Below, piece after piece: positions 23,272 to 32,461 of a stretch of DNA of 64,000 nucleotides (position 1 is the stretch's first letter; each line of letters begins with the position of its first letter). Source of the stretch: Hansschlegelia beijingensis. Lineage in GTDB: Bacteria > Pseudomonadota > Alphaproteobacteria > Rhizobiales > Methylopilaceae. The position numbers and the translations under genes are program-made. The DNA is taken from assembly GCF_014196425.1 (NCBI RefSeq), contig NZ_JACIDR010000001.1:930001-994000 (forward strand). Reading direction: 5' to 3'. The notes beneath the pieces were generated by a model. The model was not told the origin of the DNA. It searched no databases and worked only from the letters and a program-made list of their open reading frames with translations.

Positions 23272-24900
23272 ATGTGGCGACGCGCGTACCAATCTCTGAG
23301 ATTCCGTCTCGCGGTGCTGGTCGCGACCGTGGTCATCGTGACGGGCGCGGCCGCGTTCGCCGTCGCCTGGACGCTCGGCGTCGCGAGCGGCCACGTCAGC
23401 GAGCTTTCCTCCGCGCAGCGCCGGCTCGAACTGCTCTCTGCGGTGTCCGGGCGGGTGACGGACTATGCGCTGACCGCCCTTCAGACCACGCAGACAAGCG
23501 AGTTGCAGTCCGATCGACTGTCGCCGCCGCGCAAGCGCGTCCAGGAGGCGTTCGAGCGGCTGAACGACGAGGTCGCGCGCGAGTACGAACGACAGGCTGA
23601 CGAGGAGGCCGCGACGCTGGTCGCCGCCCGCAGCCGCGTCTTCGCGTTCATGCGCGCTCGGTTCGATTTTCTCGACCGCCAGACATTGCAGGCGATCAGG
23701 GACGCCAGGGGCGGCCAGTCGGACGCCGCCGCGCGGGTCAAGATCGCGCTCGACGAGTTCGCAAGCGGCTTCACTCCGGCTTTGGGCCAGGCCATCGAGG
23801 AGGAGCGCGCGGCTGCACGCGCCGCGACCGACGCTATGGCGGATCTGCGCGCGCGCCTTGCGCCGATATCGATCGCCGCCGTGACCCTGGCTGCGCTGAT
23901 CGCCTTTCTCCTCTATCGGGCGATCGCCAGCCCCTTGCTGGCGCGGGTGTCCCGCGTGGCCGGCGCCGCCGCCGCGATCGCTCGCGGGCAGACGGCCACG
24001 CGTCTGCCGGTGCGCGGCCATGACGAGCTCAGCCTGCTGATGATGAGGTTCAACCGGATGGCGCTCCAGCTCTCGCGGCGGGAGGAGCGCCTGATGAAAG
24101 CGCAGTTGCGGCTCCAGGAGGTCGTGAACGCGCGGACGGCCGAACTGCGCGAGGCGAACGCCCGCCTCTCGGACATCGACCGCGCCCGCCGTCGGTTCTT
24201 CACGGATGTCAGCCACGAACTCCGGACGCCGCTCACCGTGATCCTCGGGGAGGTCGACATCTCGCTGCGCGGCCAGCCGGACGCCGGCAGCCTGCGCGGC
24301 GCTCTGGCGACGATCAGGGCGCGGGCCCGCGCGCTGCACCGCCGGGTGGAGGACCTGCTTCGGGTCGCGCGTTCCGAGAGCGGGCAGCTCGAGCTCGACT
24401 TCTCTCCGGTGTCGCTGGCCGAGATCGTGCAGACCGCCGCCGACAGCGCGGAGGCCGGCGCGAAGGCCGCCCGCGTCAAGCTTTATGCGGGCCCCTTCTC
24501 GGTCGATCCGATCGTGGAGGCGGACGCCGATTGGCTTCGCCAGGTGATCGAGGGCCTGATCGCGAACGCGGTCCGCCACACCCCGCCGGATGGCGCCGTT
24601 CGCCTCGACGTGCACGCCTCCCGCGACGGCTCGGCGGAGATTCTTGTGGCCGACGACGGCGCCGGAATCCCGGAAGCCGACCTTCCCAGAATCTTCGAGC
24701 GCTTCTATCGGGGGGCTGATCAGAAGGAGGGGTCGGGCTTCGGCATCGGCCTCGCTCTCGCGCGCTGGGTGGTCGAACGCCACGGCGGAGAGATCGCCAT
24801 CGACAGCAGCACCGGAGGAGGCGGACTGCCCTCCGGAACCATCGTCACCATTCGTCTGCCGGCGCACGCGCCGCGACTCGTCATCGGAGCCGCTTCATGA
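23272..24900 (+). CDS. Two-component sensor histidine kinase
   Basis: A 542-residue membrane kinase: TM1 about residues 12-34, a helical periplasmic domain, TM2 about 199-218, HAMP, coiled linker, HisKA with phospho-acceptor His315 (FFTDVSHELRTPLTVILGE), and an ATPase domain with the N box from Asn432 (NAVRHTPP), DDGAGIPEADLPRIFERFYR and GSGFGIGLALARWVV. GTG 23185 would couple to the previous gene but adds a Pro/Arg-rich tail; ATG 23272 is preferred. Overlaps its response regulator by 4 bp. The signal is unknown; neighbouring exported proteins may be targets or sensors. Confidence 0.92.
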   Translation: MWRRAYQSLRFRLAVLVATVVIVTGAAAFAVAWTLGVASGHVSELSSAQRRLELLSAVSGRVTDYALTALQTTQTSELQSDRLSPPRKRVQEAFERLNDEVAREYERQADEEAATLVAARSRVFAFMRARFDFLDRQTLQAIRDARGGQSDAAARVKIALDEFASGFTPALGQAIEEERAAARAATDAMADLRARLAPISIAAVTLAALIAFLLYRAIASPLLARVSRVAGAAAAIARGQTATRLPVRGHDELSLLMMRFNRMALQLSRREERLMKAQLRLQEVVNARTAELREANARLSDIDRARRRFFTDVSHELRTPLTVILGEVDISLRGQPDAGSLRGALATIRARARALHRRVEDLLRVARSESGQLELDFSPVSLAEIVQTAADSAEAGAKAARVKLYAGPFSVDPIVEADADWLRQVIEGLIANAVRHTPPDGAVRLDVHASRDGSAEILVADDGAGIPEADLPRIFERFYRGADQKEGSGFGIGLALARWVVERHGGEIAIDSSTGGGGLPSGTIVTIRLPAHAPRLVIGAAS

Positions 24901-25580
24901 CCATCCTGATCGTGGAAGACGACGCCGACATCGGATCGGTGCTGCGCCGCGGCTTCGCCGCCGAGAGCTACGACGTGGAACTCGTGGGAGACGGGGACGC
25001 GGCGCTCGCCGCCGCGACCGGCAAGCCGCTCTGCGCGATCATCCTTGACGTCATGCTGCCGGGGCGGTCGGGCATCGACGTGTGCAAGGCGCTGCGCGCG
25101 GCCGGCCAGACCGCCCCGATCATCATGCTCTCGGCGAAATCGAGCGTTTCGGACCGCACCGAAGGATTGCTCGCGGGCGCCGACGATTATCTCGTGAAGC
25201 CGTTCGATTTCGAGGAGCTGCTGGCGCGGGTGCGCGTCCAGGAGATGAGGCGCGAGACCAACGCGACGGACCAGCGCCACCTGATCGTGCCGCCGCTCGA
25301 TCTCGATCTCGAGACCCGCACCGCCATCACGCCGGATGGCTCGGCGCGGCTGACGGAGCGCGAGGTCGACCTGCTGGCGCTGCTGATGCGGCACGCGGGG
25401 GAGCCGCTCAGCCGCACCGATATCTTCGCCGCTCTCTGGGCGGGCCACGGCGGCGCGTCCCTCAACGTCGTCGACGTTTATATCGGCTACCTGCGCCACA
25501 AGCTGAGCGAGGCGATGCCGGAGGGCGGGCGCCTGATCGTGACGGTGCGCGGCCGCGGCTTCATGTTCGCGCCGACGTGA
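24897..25580 (+). CDS. OmpR/PhoB-family response regulator
   Basis: A 227-residue transcription factor. Receiver domain with acidic pocket EDD (7-9), phospho-acceptor Asp51 (IILDVMLPG) and Lys101 (LVKPFDF), then a winged-helix DNA-binding domain from about residue 130 (LTEREVDLLALLMRHAG, VDVYIGYLRHKL, VRGRGFMF). ATGA overlap with the kinase shows they form a cognate pair. Target genes cannot be named; the adjacent exported proteins and the C1 genes are candidates. Confidence 0.94.
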   Translation: MTILIVEDDADIGSVLRRGFAAESYDVELVGDGDAALAAATGKPLCAIILDVMLPGRSGIDVCKALRAAGQTAPIIMLSAKSSVSDRTEGLLAGADDYLVKPFDFEELLARVRVQEMRRETNATDQRHLIVPPLDLDLETRTAITPDGSARLTEREVDLLALLMRHAGEPLSRTDIFAALWAGHGGASLNVVDVYIGYLRHKLSEAMPEGGRLIVTVRGRGFMFAPT

Positions 25581-25719
25581 GTCCCTGCGGCCTGGCGGCA
25601 TATTGGCGCGACCGGGCGCTGCGGTGCATAATACGCGCATAAGAAGGGGGCCGCCGCGGCCCGCGACGGCGCTTCCGCCGCGGATGAAGCCCCCGCTCTC
25701 GTCGAGGAAGGCTTGCCCC

Positions 25720-26415
25720 ATGCGTCGTTTCGTTACCGGCTGCAGCTTCGCGGCTGGGCTTGCTTTGTCCGTCGTCATGGCGGCGCCGGCGTCCGCCGCG
25801 CCGACGGCGGTCGATCTCGTGTTCTACGCGCCGTTCCTGAAGAAGGTCGAGAACGGTTCCGAGCTGTCCTATCGCTACGTGAGGAAGGCCGACGGCAAGG
25901 ATCTCGCTCCCTCGTTCGAGGATGAGGTGAAGCTCACAGTGGGCCCGAAGGGCGCTGAGGAGTCGATCAGGATCGACCTGTTCACCGGCGCCCGCGGCCG
26001 TGCTCTGGAGAACCTGGCGCGGAGCGGCAATCCGCTCGTCGTCGCCCTTTTCGAGGCTGACGTGCGCGAGATGCAGAAGATCTCGGGCGGCAGCCCCTAC
26101 TACCTGCGCAATCGGATCATGGAAGCGATCAAGGCCAACCCGCCGATCGAACCGACCAAGATCGAGTATGACGGCCGCACCATCGACGCCTTGACGGTGA
26201 AGCTCGAGCCGTTTGCGAAGGACCAGCATCGCGCTCAGCTCAAGGGGTTCGCCGATCGGACTTATGAGCTTACCTTCGCGGATGAAGTGCCGGGCGGGCT
26301 TTACGCCCTCAAAAGCGTCACCCCGAAGCCGGACCGCACCGGCCCGCTCCTCGTGGAGGAGCTGACGCTTCAATCGGCCAAGGCGACCCAGACCACGGAG
26401 GGCGCAAAACAGTGA
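25720..26415 (+). CDS. Exported hypothetical protein
   Basis: A 231-residue protein with a signal peptide (MRRFVTGCSFAAGLALSVVM, cleavage near ASAA). The mature part is mixed alpha/beta, with no cysteines and no enzyme motif that I recognise; repeated beta-strand-like segments (NGSELSYRYVRKADG, RTYELTFADEVPGGLYALKS) suggest a lipocalin- or jelly-roll-like fold. Overlaps the next exported protein by 4 bp. ATG 25720 chosen for the signal peptide. Confidence 0.7.
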   Translation: MRRFVTGCSFAAGLALSVVMAAPASAAPTAVDLVFYAPFLKKVENGSELSYRYVRKADGKDLAPSFEDEVKLTVGPKGAEESIRIDLFTGARGRALENLARSGNPLVVALFEADVREMQKISGGSPYYLRNRIMEAIKANPPIEPTKIEYDGRTIDALTVKLEPFAKDQHRAQLKGFADRTYELTFADEVPGGLYALKSVTPKPDRTGPLLVEELTLQSAKATQTTEGAKQ

Positions 26416-26759
26416 TCAAGAGGATAGCGGTCGCGGCCGTGGCGCTTCTGCTCCCGGCAGGAGCGGCTTTCGCCGGCGTCGGCGACGACTACACGACGGT
26501 CGACAAGGCCGATTACATCTTCGGCTGCATGGCCGCCAACGGCCAGACGCGGCAAGCCCTCGAGCAATGCTCGTGCTCGATCGACAAGATCGCGGCCTTG
26601 CTGCCTCACTCCGAATATGAGGAGGCGCAGACGGTGCTGAGCATGGACAAGATCGCCGGGCAGGCGTCGGAGGTGTTCCGCAACAGCCCGAATCTTCGCG
26701 ACAAGGTCGCCAACCTGCGTCGCGCTCAGGCCGAAGCCGACATCCAGTGCTTCCCCTGA
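26412..26759 (+). CDS. Small exported cysteine-containing hypothetical protein
   Basis: A 115-residue protein starting at GTG 26412 (GTGA overlap with the previous stop). Signal peptide cleaved near AAFAG. Mature helical protein with four cysteines (IFGCMAANG, QCSCSID and terminal IQCFP), likely two disulfides. Translational coupling implies that it works with the preceding exported protein. Function unknown; not a cytochrome, as there is no CXXCH. Confidence 0.7.
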   Translation: MIKRIAVAAVALLLPAGAAFAGVGDDYTTVDKADYIFGCMAANGQTRQALEQCSCSIDKIAALLPHSEYEEAQTVLSMDKIAGQASEVFRNSPNLRDKVANLRRAQAEADIQCFP

Positions 26760-26772
26760 GCCGAAGCGCGCC

Positions 26773-27864
26773 CTAGCGAACGACCGTGACGCGCTTGGCC
26801 GCGCGGGTGAGCCCCGTGTAGAGCCAGCGCGCGCGGTGCTCCCGGAACGCGTAGCTCTCGTCGAACAGCACCACGTCGTCCCACTGCGAACCCTGCGCCT
26901 TGTGGACGGTCAAGGCGTAGCCGTAGTCGAACTCGTCCGATCGCTTGCGCTGCGCGAACGGGATCGCTTCGGCCTCGCCCGTGAAGAACGCCTTGAGCAC
27001 CGTGATGGAGACGGAGCGGCGGGCGCTCTCGTCGTCGGGAAGCACGTCCATCTTCACGCGCGTGGCGTCGGCGCTCTTCAGCCGCTGAACGACCCACGTC
27101 CCGCCGTTCAGCAACCCCTTTGTCTTGTCGTTCCGCAGGCAGACCAGCTTGTCCCCGACGGCCGGCATCGGATCCAGCAACCCTTTCAGCTCCCGCAGCC
27201 GGCCATTGTAGAGGCGGCGCGTGCGGTTGGTGCCGACCAGCACCTGATCGGCGCCCGTCACCTCCTCCGTGGTGATCTCGCGCCGCGAGACGACGCGGCT
27301 TTCGCCGAACTCCCCCGCATCCAGCTCCCGACCTTCCCGGACCGCGAGGGACATGCGGATGATCGGGTTGTCCGCCGCCTGCCGGTGCACCTCGGTCAGC
27401 ATGGCGTCAGGCTCGGCCTCGGTGAAGAAGCCGCCCCCCCGCACCGGAGGAAGCTGCGCCGGGTCCCCCAGCACCAGGACCTTCTTGCCGAAGGAAAGCA
27501 GATCGCGGCCGAGCTCCTCGTCCACCATCGAGCATTCGTCGATCACGATCAGGTCGGCCTTGGCGGCGGGGCCGTCGCGATTGAGCGCGAAGGAGGGGCC
27601 CTCCTCGTCGCCTCCTCGGGGCCGATAGATCATTGCGTGGATCGTGCTCGCGTCCTCGCAGCCCTTGCCGCGCAGCACCAGAGCGGCCTTGCCCGTATAG
27701 GCGCCGAAGCAGACGTCGCCGTCGACGTCTTCGGCCAGATGGCGCGCGAGCGTCGTCTTGCCGGTCCCGGCGTAGCCGAACAGCCGGAAGACCTGGGACT
27801 TCGGTCGCCGCAGCCATTCGGCGGCGGCGGCGAGGGCGGCGTCCTGTTGAGGCGACCAGCGCAT
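26773..27864 (-). CDS. RecD-like ATP-dependent DNA helicase
   Basis: A 363-residue SF1 helicase, shorter than RecD or RecD2 and lacking their N-terminal domains. Walker A FGYAGTGKTTLARHL (about residues 28-42), Walker B IVIDECSMVDEE, GDPAQLPPV motif III and the C-terminal motif LTVHKAQGSQWDDVVLFDE are intact. Such stand-alone proteins are common in alphaproteobacteria; some are phage-like in origin, but nothing else here suggests a phage. Converges with the exported-protein pair. Confidence 0.9.
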   Translation of the reverse strand: MRWSPQQDAALAAAAEWLRRPKSQVFRLFGYAGTGKTTLARHLAEDVDGDVCFGAYTGKAALVLRGKGCEDASTIHAMIYRPRGGDEEGPSFALNRDGPAAKADLIVIDECSMVDEELGRDLLSFGKKVLVLGDPAQLPPVRGGGFFTEAEPDAMLTEVHRQAADNPIIRMSLAVREGRELDAGEFGESRVVSRREITTEEVTGADQVLVGTNRTRRLYNGRLRELKGLLDPMPAVGDKLVCLRNDKTKGLLNGGTWVVQRLKSADATRVKMDVLPDDESARRSVSITVLKAFFTGEAEAIPFAQRKRSDEFDYGYALTVHKAQGSQWDDVVLFDESYAFREHRARWLYTGLTRAAKRVTVVR

Positions 27865-27940
27865 CAGATTCCGTCAGACGGCGTTGCGTTGGCGGCCTTG
27901 TAGCGCGAGTCGCCGGGCGCGCCCGCCCGCTCCGGAGCCT

Positions 27941-28711
27941 TCATGCCACTCTCTGAAGCCAGCCGAGCCCATCTTCCGTGCGCCCCAGCGGCCTGTACTC
28001 GCAGCCGACCCAGCCGCCATAGCCGAGCTCATCGAGCGCCCGGAATATCCTGAGGTCGTCGAGTTCGCCGGCGCCCGGCTCGTTGCGCCCAGGAACGGAC
28101 GCCGTCTGGACGTGCCCGATGATCGGCAGCAGCGCCTCGAGGCCTCTCAGCACGTCTCCGTGGAGGATCTGGCGGTGATAGACGTCGAACTGCAGCTTCA
28201 GATTCGGGAGCGCCAGGCCCCGGATGATCTCCGCCGCAGCGGCGAAGTCGTCCAGAAAGTACCCGGGCATGTCGCGGACATTGATCGGCTCGATCATGAT
28301 CTCCACGCCGCGCGGCCCGGCCTGTTCGCAGGCGTAGCGCAGCGCGTCCCGATAGGCCGCCTGCGCCTGCGGATCGGCGCGTGAGGCAATCCCCGCCATG
28401 GCGTGCAGCTTCCGCGTTCCGGTCGCCTCGGCGTAGGCAAGCGCCGTCGCGACGGAGGCGCGGAACTCGTCACGCCGGAGCGGCAGCGCCGCCAGTCCGC
28501 GATCGCCGGCCGCCCAGTCCCCGGGGCTGAGGTTGAAAAGCGTCAGCTCGAGACCCGCGGCCGCGAGCCGACTCGCGATCGCGTCGGCCGGGTGCTCATA
28601 AGGGAACTGCAGTTCGACAGCGGCGAAGCCGGCGTCGGCCGCCGCCGCGAAACGATCGAGGAGCGGGCGCTCCGTAAACATCAGCGAGAGGTTGGCTGCG
28701 AAACGCGGCAT
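27941..28711 (-). CDS. hyi: Hydroxypyruvate isomerase family protein
   Basis: A 256-residue TIM-barrel of the Hyi/OtnI family (MPRFAANLSLMFTERPLLDR, EIMIEPINVRDMPGYFL, LQFDVYHRQILHGD, HVQTASVPGRNEPGAGE). It interconverts hydroxypyruvate and tartronate semialdehyde; metal ligands (Glu in EPIN, Asp in FDVYH, His in HVQ, Glu in CEYRP) are present. Hydroxypyruvate is a serine-cycle intermediate, so a role in C2/C3 handling in this methylotroph is plausible. ATG 28711 matches the family start. Confidence 0.85.
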   Translation of the reverse strand: MPRFAANLSLMFTERPLLDRFAAAADAGFAAVELQFPYEHPADAIASRLAAAGLELTLFNLSPGDWAAGDRGLAALPLRRDEFRASVATALAYAEATGTRKLHAMAGIASRADPQAQAAYRDALRYACEQAGPRGVEIMIEPINVRDMPGYFLDDFAAAAEIIRGLALPNLKLQFDVYHRQILHGDVLRGLEALLPIIGHVQTASVPGRNEPGAGELDDLRIFRALDELGYGGWVGCEYRPLGRTEDGLGWLQRVA

Positions 28712-28953
28712 CGGCGGGGCTCTGGGCGGGGCGCGGAGCATAGCCGAGGCGCCCGGAAACGCCACCGGCGGGCTTCGCCGATCCCGACCCCGCCCGGATA
28801 CCGCTTATGGGAATCTTAGAAAATCACGAAGGCGTAAGTAAAGTCGTGATCTGGATAACATGTCTGTAGGCGTATTGATGTCCCGTTCTTGAGGAACGAA
28901 GTCATGGAGGCCGAACATAAAGGCTCGCCGCGGCGGTATTCGTCGGCGGACGA

Positions 28954-28972
28954 CAACTGTTGCAAACGCAAC
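28954..28972. promoter_or_regulatory. Nested inverted repeats upstream of a small exported protein
   Basis: CAAC-T-GTTG (28954-28962) overlaps GTTGC-AAAC-GCAAC (28959-28972), 22 bp before the ATG at 28995. The position just upstream of the ribosome site suggests an operator or an RNA hairpin. Confidence 0.4.
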
Positions 28973-28994
28973 GCCAACGGAAGGAGACGGGTAG

Positions 28995-29345
28995 ATGAGC
29001 GTGCTGAAGAGCGCAGGCGCGATGTTGCTCGCGGCAGGGGGACTGGCCTTGGCCGCCGGTCCTGCGTTGGCCCTCACTGTGACGAACCAGAGCGACCAGG
29101 CGCAGGAGATCACCGTCGATCTCGGCAACGACGAGCCCAAGACCAAGATCGAAGCCGGGAAGTCCGCGAATCTCGCGTGCCCCGAAGGCTGCGAGGTCAG
29201 GGTCACCGGGATGAGCTACGGCCTGTCGGCCAATGACGGCGACAAGGTCATCGTCGGTAAGGACCTCAGGCTCTCCTTCGCCGACGGGGCCCAGGCGGCC
29301 AATGGGGCCGGAGACAAGGCCGGCAAGAAGACGAAGGCTAACTGA
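28995..29345 (+). CDS. Small exported hypothetical protein
   Basis: A 116-residue protein with signal peptide (cleavage near PALAL). The mature part is beta-rich (LTVTNQSDQAQEITVDLGND), with a cysteine pair CPEGC in the middle and a Lys/Ala/Gly-rich tail. SD GGAAGGAG lies at 10-15 bp upstream. Followed by a strong hairpin, so probably monocistronic. No family recognised. Confidence 0.7.
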   Translation: MSVLKSAGAMLLAAGGLALAAGPALALTVTNQSDQAQEITVDLGNDEPKTKIEAGKSANLACPEGCEVRVTGMSYGLSANDGDKVIVGKDLRLSFADGAQAANGAGDKAGKKTKAN

Positions 29346-29356
29346 GCCGGCGTCAC

Positions 29357-29383
29357 GCGGCGCCGCCCAGCGGCGCCGCCCTT
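29357..29383. terminator. GC-rich hairpin terminator
   Basis: GCGGCGCCG (29357-29365) pairs with CGGCGCCGC (29371-29379), followed by CCTT. Located between a rightward exported-protein gene and the convergent DUF1003 gene; probably serves both. Confidence 0.6.
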
Positions 29384-29389
29384 CCGGGA

Positions 29390-29929
29390 TCAGCGCTCCC
29401 CGAGCCGGTCCAGGACCTTCTCAGGCGTGATCTTGCGCTGCGCGTCATCGACTTCCGGCTCCTTCTCGAGCGGGATGTCCAGCTTCGCGGCGATCTCCTT
29501 CACCATCTTCACCAGCGTCGTGATCTCTCGCTCCGAAAGAAGGTTCACGTGCAGGTCGAGCTGCGCGCGCCGCTCGGCGATGGCGGCGTCGCGGTTCTGG
29601 CTGATCAGAACAAAGGTCGAGAGGAAGATGGCTTCGACCGAGGCGGCGGTCGCCAGGATCACGAATGTCGGGTCGAACGGCCTGACGGCGGGAACCAGCC
29701 CCAGGTTCACCGCCACCCAGCAGGCCACGACGGCGAGGTGCGCATAGACGAACCCCATGCTGCCGGTCGCCGCCGTGATGCGCGCGGCGAGCCGCTCCTC
29801 GAGCGGCGCCTTGGTTTCCTCGGCCTGACGGTGCTGTTCGAGCCTGCGGATGTTCTGGTCCAGGACCGGGCCGAGGTCCTCCCGCCGGGCTTCCTCGGTC
29901 ACGCTGTTCTCAGCGTCTCTGCGTGTCAT
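29390..29929 (-). CDS. DUF1003 family membrane protein
   Basis: A 179-residue protein. After a charged N-terminal ~55 residues there are two transmembrane segments (GFVYAHLAVVACWVAVNLG and FVILATAASVEAIFLSTFVL), then the conserved ISQNRDAAIAERRAQLDLHVN helix of DUF1003 and a charged tail. ATG 29929 was chosen; the open frame continues far upstream, but only as antisense to the acyl-CoA ligase gene. Function of the family unknown. Confidence 0.85.
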   Translation of the reverse strand: MTRRDAENSVTEEARREDLGPVLDQNIRRLEQHRQAEETKAPLEERLAARITAATGSMGFVYAHLAVVACWVAVNLGLVPAVRPFDPTFVILATAASVEAIFLSTFVLISQNRDAAIAERRAQLDLHVNLLSEREITTLVKMVKEIAAKLDIPLEKEPEVDDAQRKITPEKVLDRLGER

Positions 29930-30133
29930 CGTAGCTTCAGCCCCGTTCGCCGTGGATGATCTCTGACCGGGAGGTCGCGCGCCGGGCATAGTCGCCGGCG
30001 CAACATCGGCGGGGGCGATCCTGTTCCGCGCGGCTCGGCCGAGGCGCGCCGCCGACAGGGCGACTGAGCCGAAAGCATGAGCGCGCCGAACGCGGGGCGC
30101 CGGTATATGGCGCCTCGCCGGAAGAGAGCCGCC

Positions 30134-31705
30134 ATGTCCGCCATCGTCACCGAAGCGCCTGTTCAGTCGTCCGGGCCGGACGACGCCTTCAATCTCGCGC
30201 GCCACTGCCTGGCCGAGAACGCCCTGCATCGGGCGGGGCGGACAGCGTTGATCATCGCCGATGGCGAGGGCGGCGGCGCGCTGCGGATGAGCTTCGCGGA
30301 GGTTCTGGAGGCGGTCATGCGCCTCGCAGGCGGTCTGGCGCAGCTGAATCTGCCGCCGCGCTCCCGGATCGTGATCCGGATGGGGAACGAGCTCGACACG
30401 GTCCTGCTGTTCTTCGCAGTGATCGCGGCGGGCCATGTCGCCGTGCCGACCTCGATGATGCTGACGACGGAGGACGTGCGCTTCGTCGCTGCGGACGCGG
30501 AGGCTGCGGCGGTGGCGCTTGGGCGCGAAGCCGCGGGCGAGGGCGGCTTCGGCGACGCGCTCGTGCTCCGGCCGGATGATCTCGCACGCCTGAAGCGCGC
30601 GGAGCCGCTGAGCGACTTCGCCGACACGGCGGCCGAAGAGCCGGCCTATCTGGTCTACACGTCGGGCACCACGGGACGGCCGAAGGGCGTGCTCCACGCA
30701 CACCGGGTGGCGCTCGGCCGCCGGCCGATGCACCAGCATTGGCTGGGCCTGCGCCCCGGCGACGTGATGCTGCACGCCGGCGCGTTCAACTGGACCTACA
30801 CGCTCGGGGTCGGCGTGCTGGACCCATGGTCGTGCGGCGCGACCGCGGCTCTTGCGCGCGGCGTGAGCGACCCCGCCGCCTGGCCGCGGCTGATCGCCGA
30901 ACTTGGCGCCACCATCTTCGCCGCCACCCCCGGGGTCTACCGGCAGATCATGAAGCGTGGCTGGACCGACGGTCTTTCGCTTCCCACCCTCCGCCATGGG
31001 GTCGCGGCAGGCGAAGCGCTCGCCCCGCCGCTGCTCGCCGAGTGGCGCCAGAGGACGGGGAGGGAGCTCTACGAATCGTTCGGCATGAGCGAGATCTCGA
31101 CCTTCATCTCGTCCGGCCCGGCGACGCCGCCGCGCGCCGGTTCCGCAGGAAAGCCGCAGCCCGGACGCCGCATCGCGGTCTTGCCGCAGGAGGGCGGGAC
31201 CGACCCGCTCCCGGCCGGGCAGGCGGGGCTGCTCGCGGTGCATCGGTCCGACCCCGGCCTGATGCTCGGCTACTGGCGGCGGCCCGAAGAGGACGCCGCA
31301 GCCCTTCGGGGGGAGTGGTTCGTCAGCGGCGACCTCGTCTCCGTGGACGACGAGGGGTACGTCTGGCACCACGGCCGCGCCGACGACGTGATGAACGCGC
31401 TCGGCTACCGGGTGTCGCCGGCGGAAGTGGAGGCGGCGCTGGCCGACCATCCCTCGGTCGCCGACATCGGCGTGACGGAATGGCGGCCGCGGGAAGATCT
31501 CTCGATCATCGCCGCCTTCGTGGTGCTGCGAGACGGCGTCGAGGCCGACGAGGCGGGCCTCGCCAGACAGGCGTCGGAGCGCCTCGCCGCCTACAAGCGC
31601 CCGAAGGCGTTCCACTTCGTGTCGGCGTTGCCGCGCTCGGCGAACGGCAAGCTGCAGCGCCGGCTGCTGGCCGCGACCGTTCCCGACGCTCGTTCGCGCG
31701 CCTGA
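30134..31705 (+). CDS. AMP-forming acyl-CoA synthetase family protein
   Basis: A 523-residue ANL-superfamily ligase that adenylates a carboxylic acid and forms its CoA thioester. The P-loop AYLVYTSGTTGRPKG, the YESFGMSE motif, GDLVSVDDEGYVWHHGRADD and the catalytic-lysine motif NGKLQRR are intact. Overall it resembles benzoate-CoA ligase and medium-chain synthetases, but the substrate cannot be read from sequence. Appears monocistronic; its stop is 3 bp from the stop of the convergent bpt gene. Confidence 0.88.
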   Translation: MSAIVTEAPVQSSGPDDAFNLARHCLAENALHRAGRTALIIADGEGGGALRMSFAEVLEAVMRLAGGLAQLNLPPRSRIVIRMGNELDTVLLFFAVIAAGHVAVPTSMMLTTEDVRFVAADAEAAAVALGREAAGEGGFGDALVLRPDDLARLKRAEPLSDFADTAAEEPAYLVYTSGTTGRPKGVLHAHRVALGRRPMHQHWLGLRPGDVMLHAGAFNWTYTLGVGVLDPWSCGATAALARGVSDPAAWPRLIAELGATIFAATPGVYRQIMKRGWTDGLSLPTLRHGVAAGEALAPPLLAEWRQRTGRELYESFGMSEISTFISSGPATPPRAGSAGKPQPGRRIAVLPQEGGTDPLPAGQAGLLAVHRSDPGLMLGYWRRPEEDAAALRGEWFVSGDLVSVDDEGYVWHHGRADDVMNALGYRVSPAEVEAALADHPSVADIGVTEWRPREDLSIIAAFVVLRDGVEADEAGLARQASERLAAYKRPKAFHFVSALPRSANGKLQRRLLAATVPDARSRA

Positions 31706-31708
31706 CGT

Positions 31709-32461
31709 CTACTCGCCTTCGCGAAGCCCCCAGCCGGTGGCGCCGAGATACTCCTGCGGCCGGAAACGGCGCTTGTAGTCCATCTTCGGGGAGCCATCGA
31801 CCCAATAGCCGAGATACAGGTAGGGCAGCCCCAGGCTCTTGGCGCGCGCCACGTGGTCGAGGATCACATGGGTGCCGAGGCCGCGGTCCTGCGCCTCGGG
31901 GTCGTAGAACGAGTAGACCAGCGAGAGGCCGTCCGACAGCCGGTCGACGAGCGCGACCGCCAGCAGCGGCCCCGCGCCGCGCCCGTTGATCGCAGTGTCG
32001 GGCCCGCGCCGGCGATACTCGACGAGCCCGGTCCGGACATGGCTGTCCTCGATCATGGTGGCGTAGTCGAGCACCGTCATGTCGACCATACCGCCGTCCG
32101 CGTGGCGGCGGTCGAGATAGGCGCGGAACAGGGAATACTGTTCGGAGGTCGGCTGCAGGCCGATCTCCCGGCCCACCAGATCGCGGTTCAAGGCGCGGTT
32201 CCGGCGGAAGGCCTTGGTCCAGACGAAGTCGTCGACGCGCACCCGGACCGACACGCAGGCGCGGCAGTTCTCGCAGGCGGGACGGTAGGCGATCGTCTGG
32301 CTGCGGCGGAAACCGCCATGGGTGAGCAGGTCGTTCAGCCCGGCGGCCTTGTCGCCGACCAGGTGCGTGAAGACTTTCCGCTCGAACTGGCCCTTCAGGT
32401 AAGGGCAGGGCGAGGGCGCTGTCAGGTAGAACTGCGGCGTATCGCGAGCGTGAGCGGTCAA
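31709..32461 (-). CDS. bpt: Aspartate/glutamate leucyltransferase
   Basis: A 250-residue leucyl/arginyl-tRNA-protein transferase of the bacterial N-degron pathway; it adds Leu to proteins with N-terminal Asp or Glu, marking them for ClpSAP. The N-terminal [15 protein letters not shown], the [15 protein letters not shown] cysteine cluster and [20 protein letters not shown] are characteristic. Starts with TTG 32461. Length is normal for the family. Confidence 0.93.
   Translation of the reverse strand: MTAHARDTPQFYLTAPSPCPYLKGQFERKVFTHLVGDKAAGLNDLLTHGGFRRSQTIAYRPACENCRACVSVRVRVDDFVWTKAFRRNRALNRDLVGREIGLQPTSEQYSLFRAYLDRRHADGGMVDMTVLDYATMIEDSHVRTGLVEYRRRGPDTAINGRGAGPLLAVALVDRLSDGLSLVYSFYDPEAQDRGLGTHVILDHVARAKSLGLPYLYLGYWVDGSPKMDYKRRFRPQEYLGATGWGLREGE

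Noticed and set aside
26773-27864. Stand-alone RecD-like helicase considered as a phage or defence gene.
   Set aside because: No integrase, phage or defence neighbours; codon use matches the surroundings.
29930-31615. Upstream extension of the DUF1003 frame to 741 codons.
   Set aside because: The extension is antisense to the acyl-CoA ligase gene; only the last 179 codons carry DUF1003 features.
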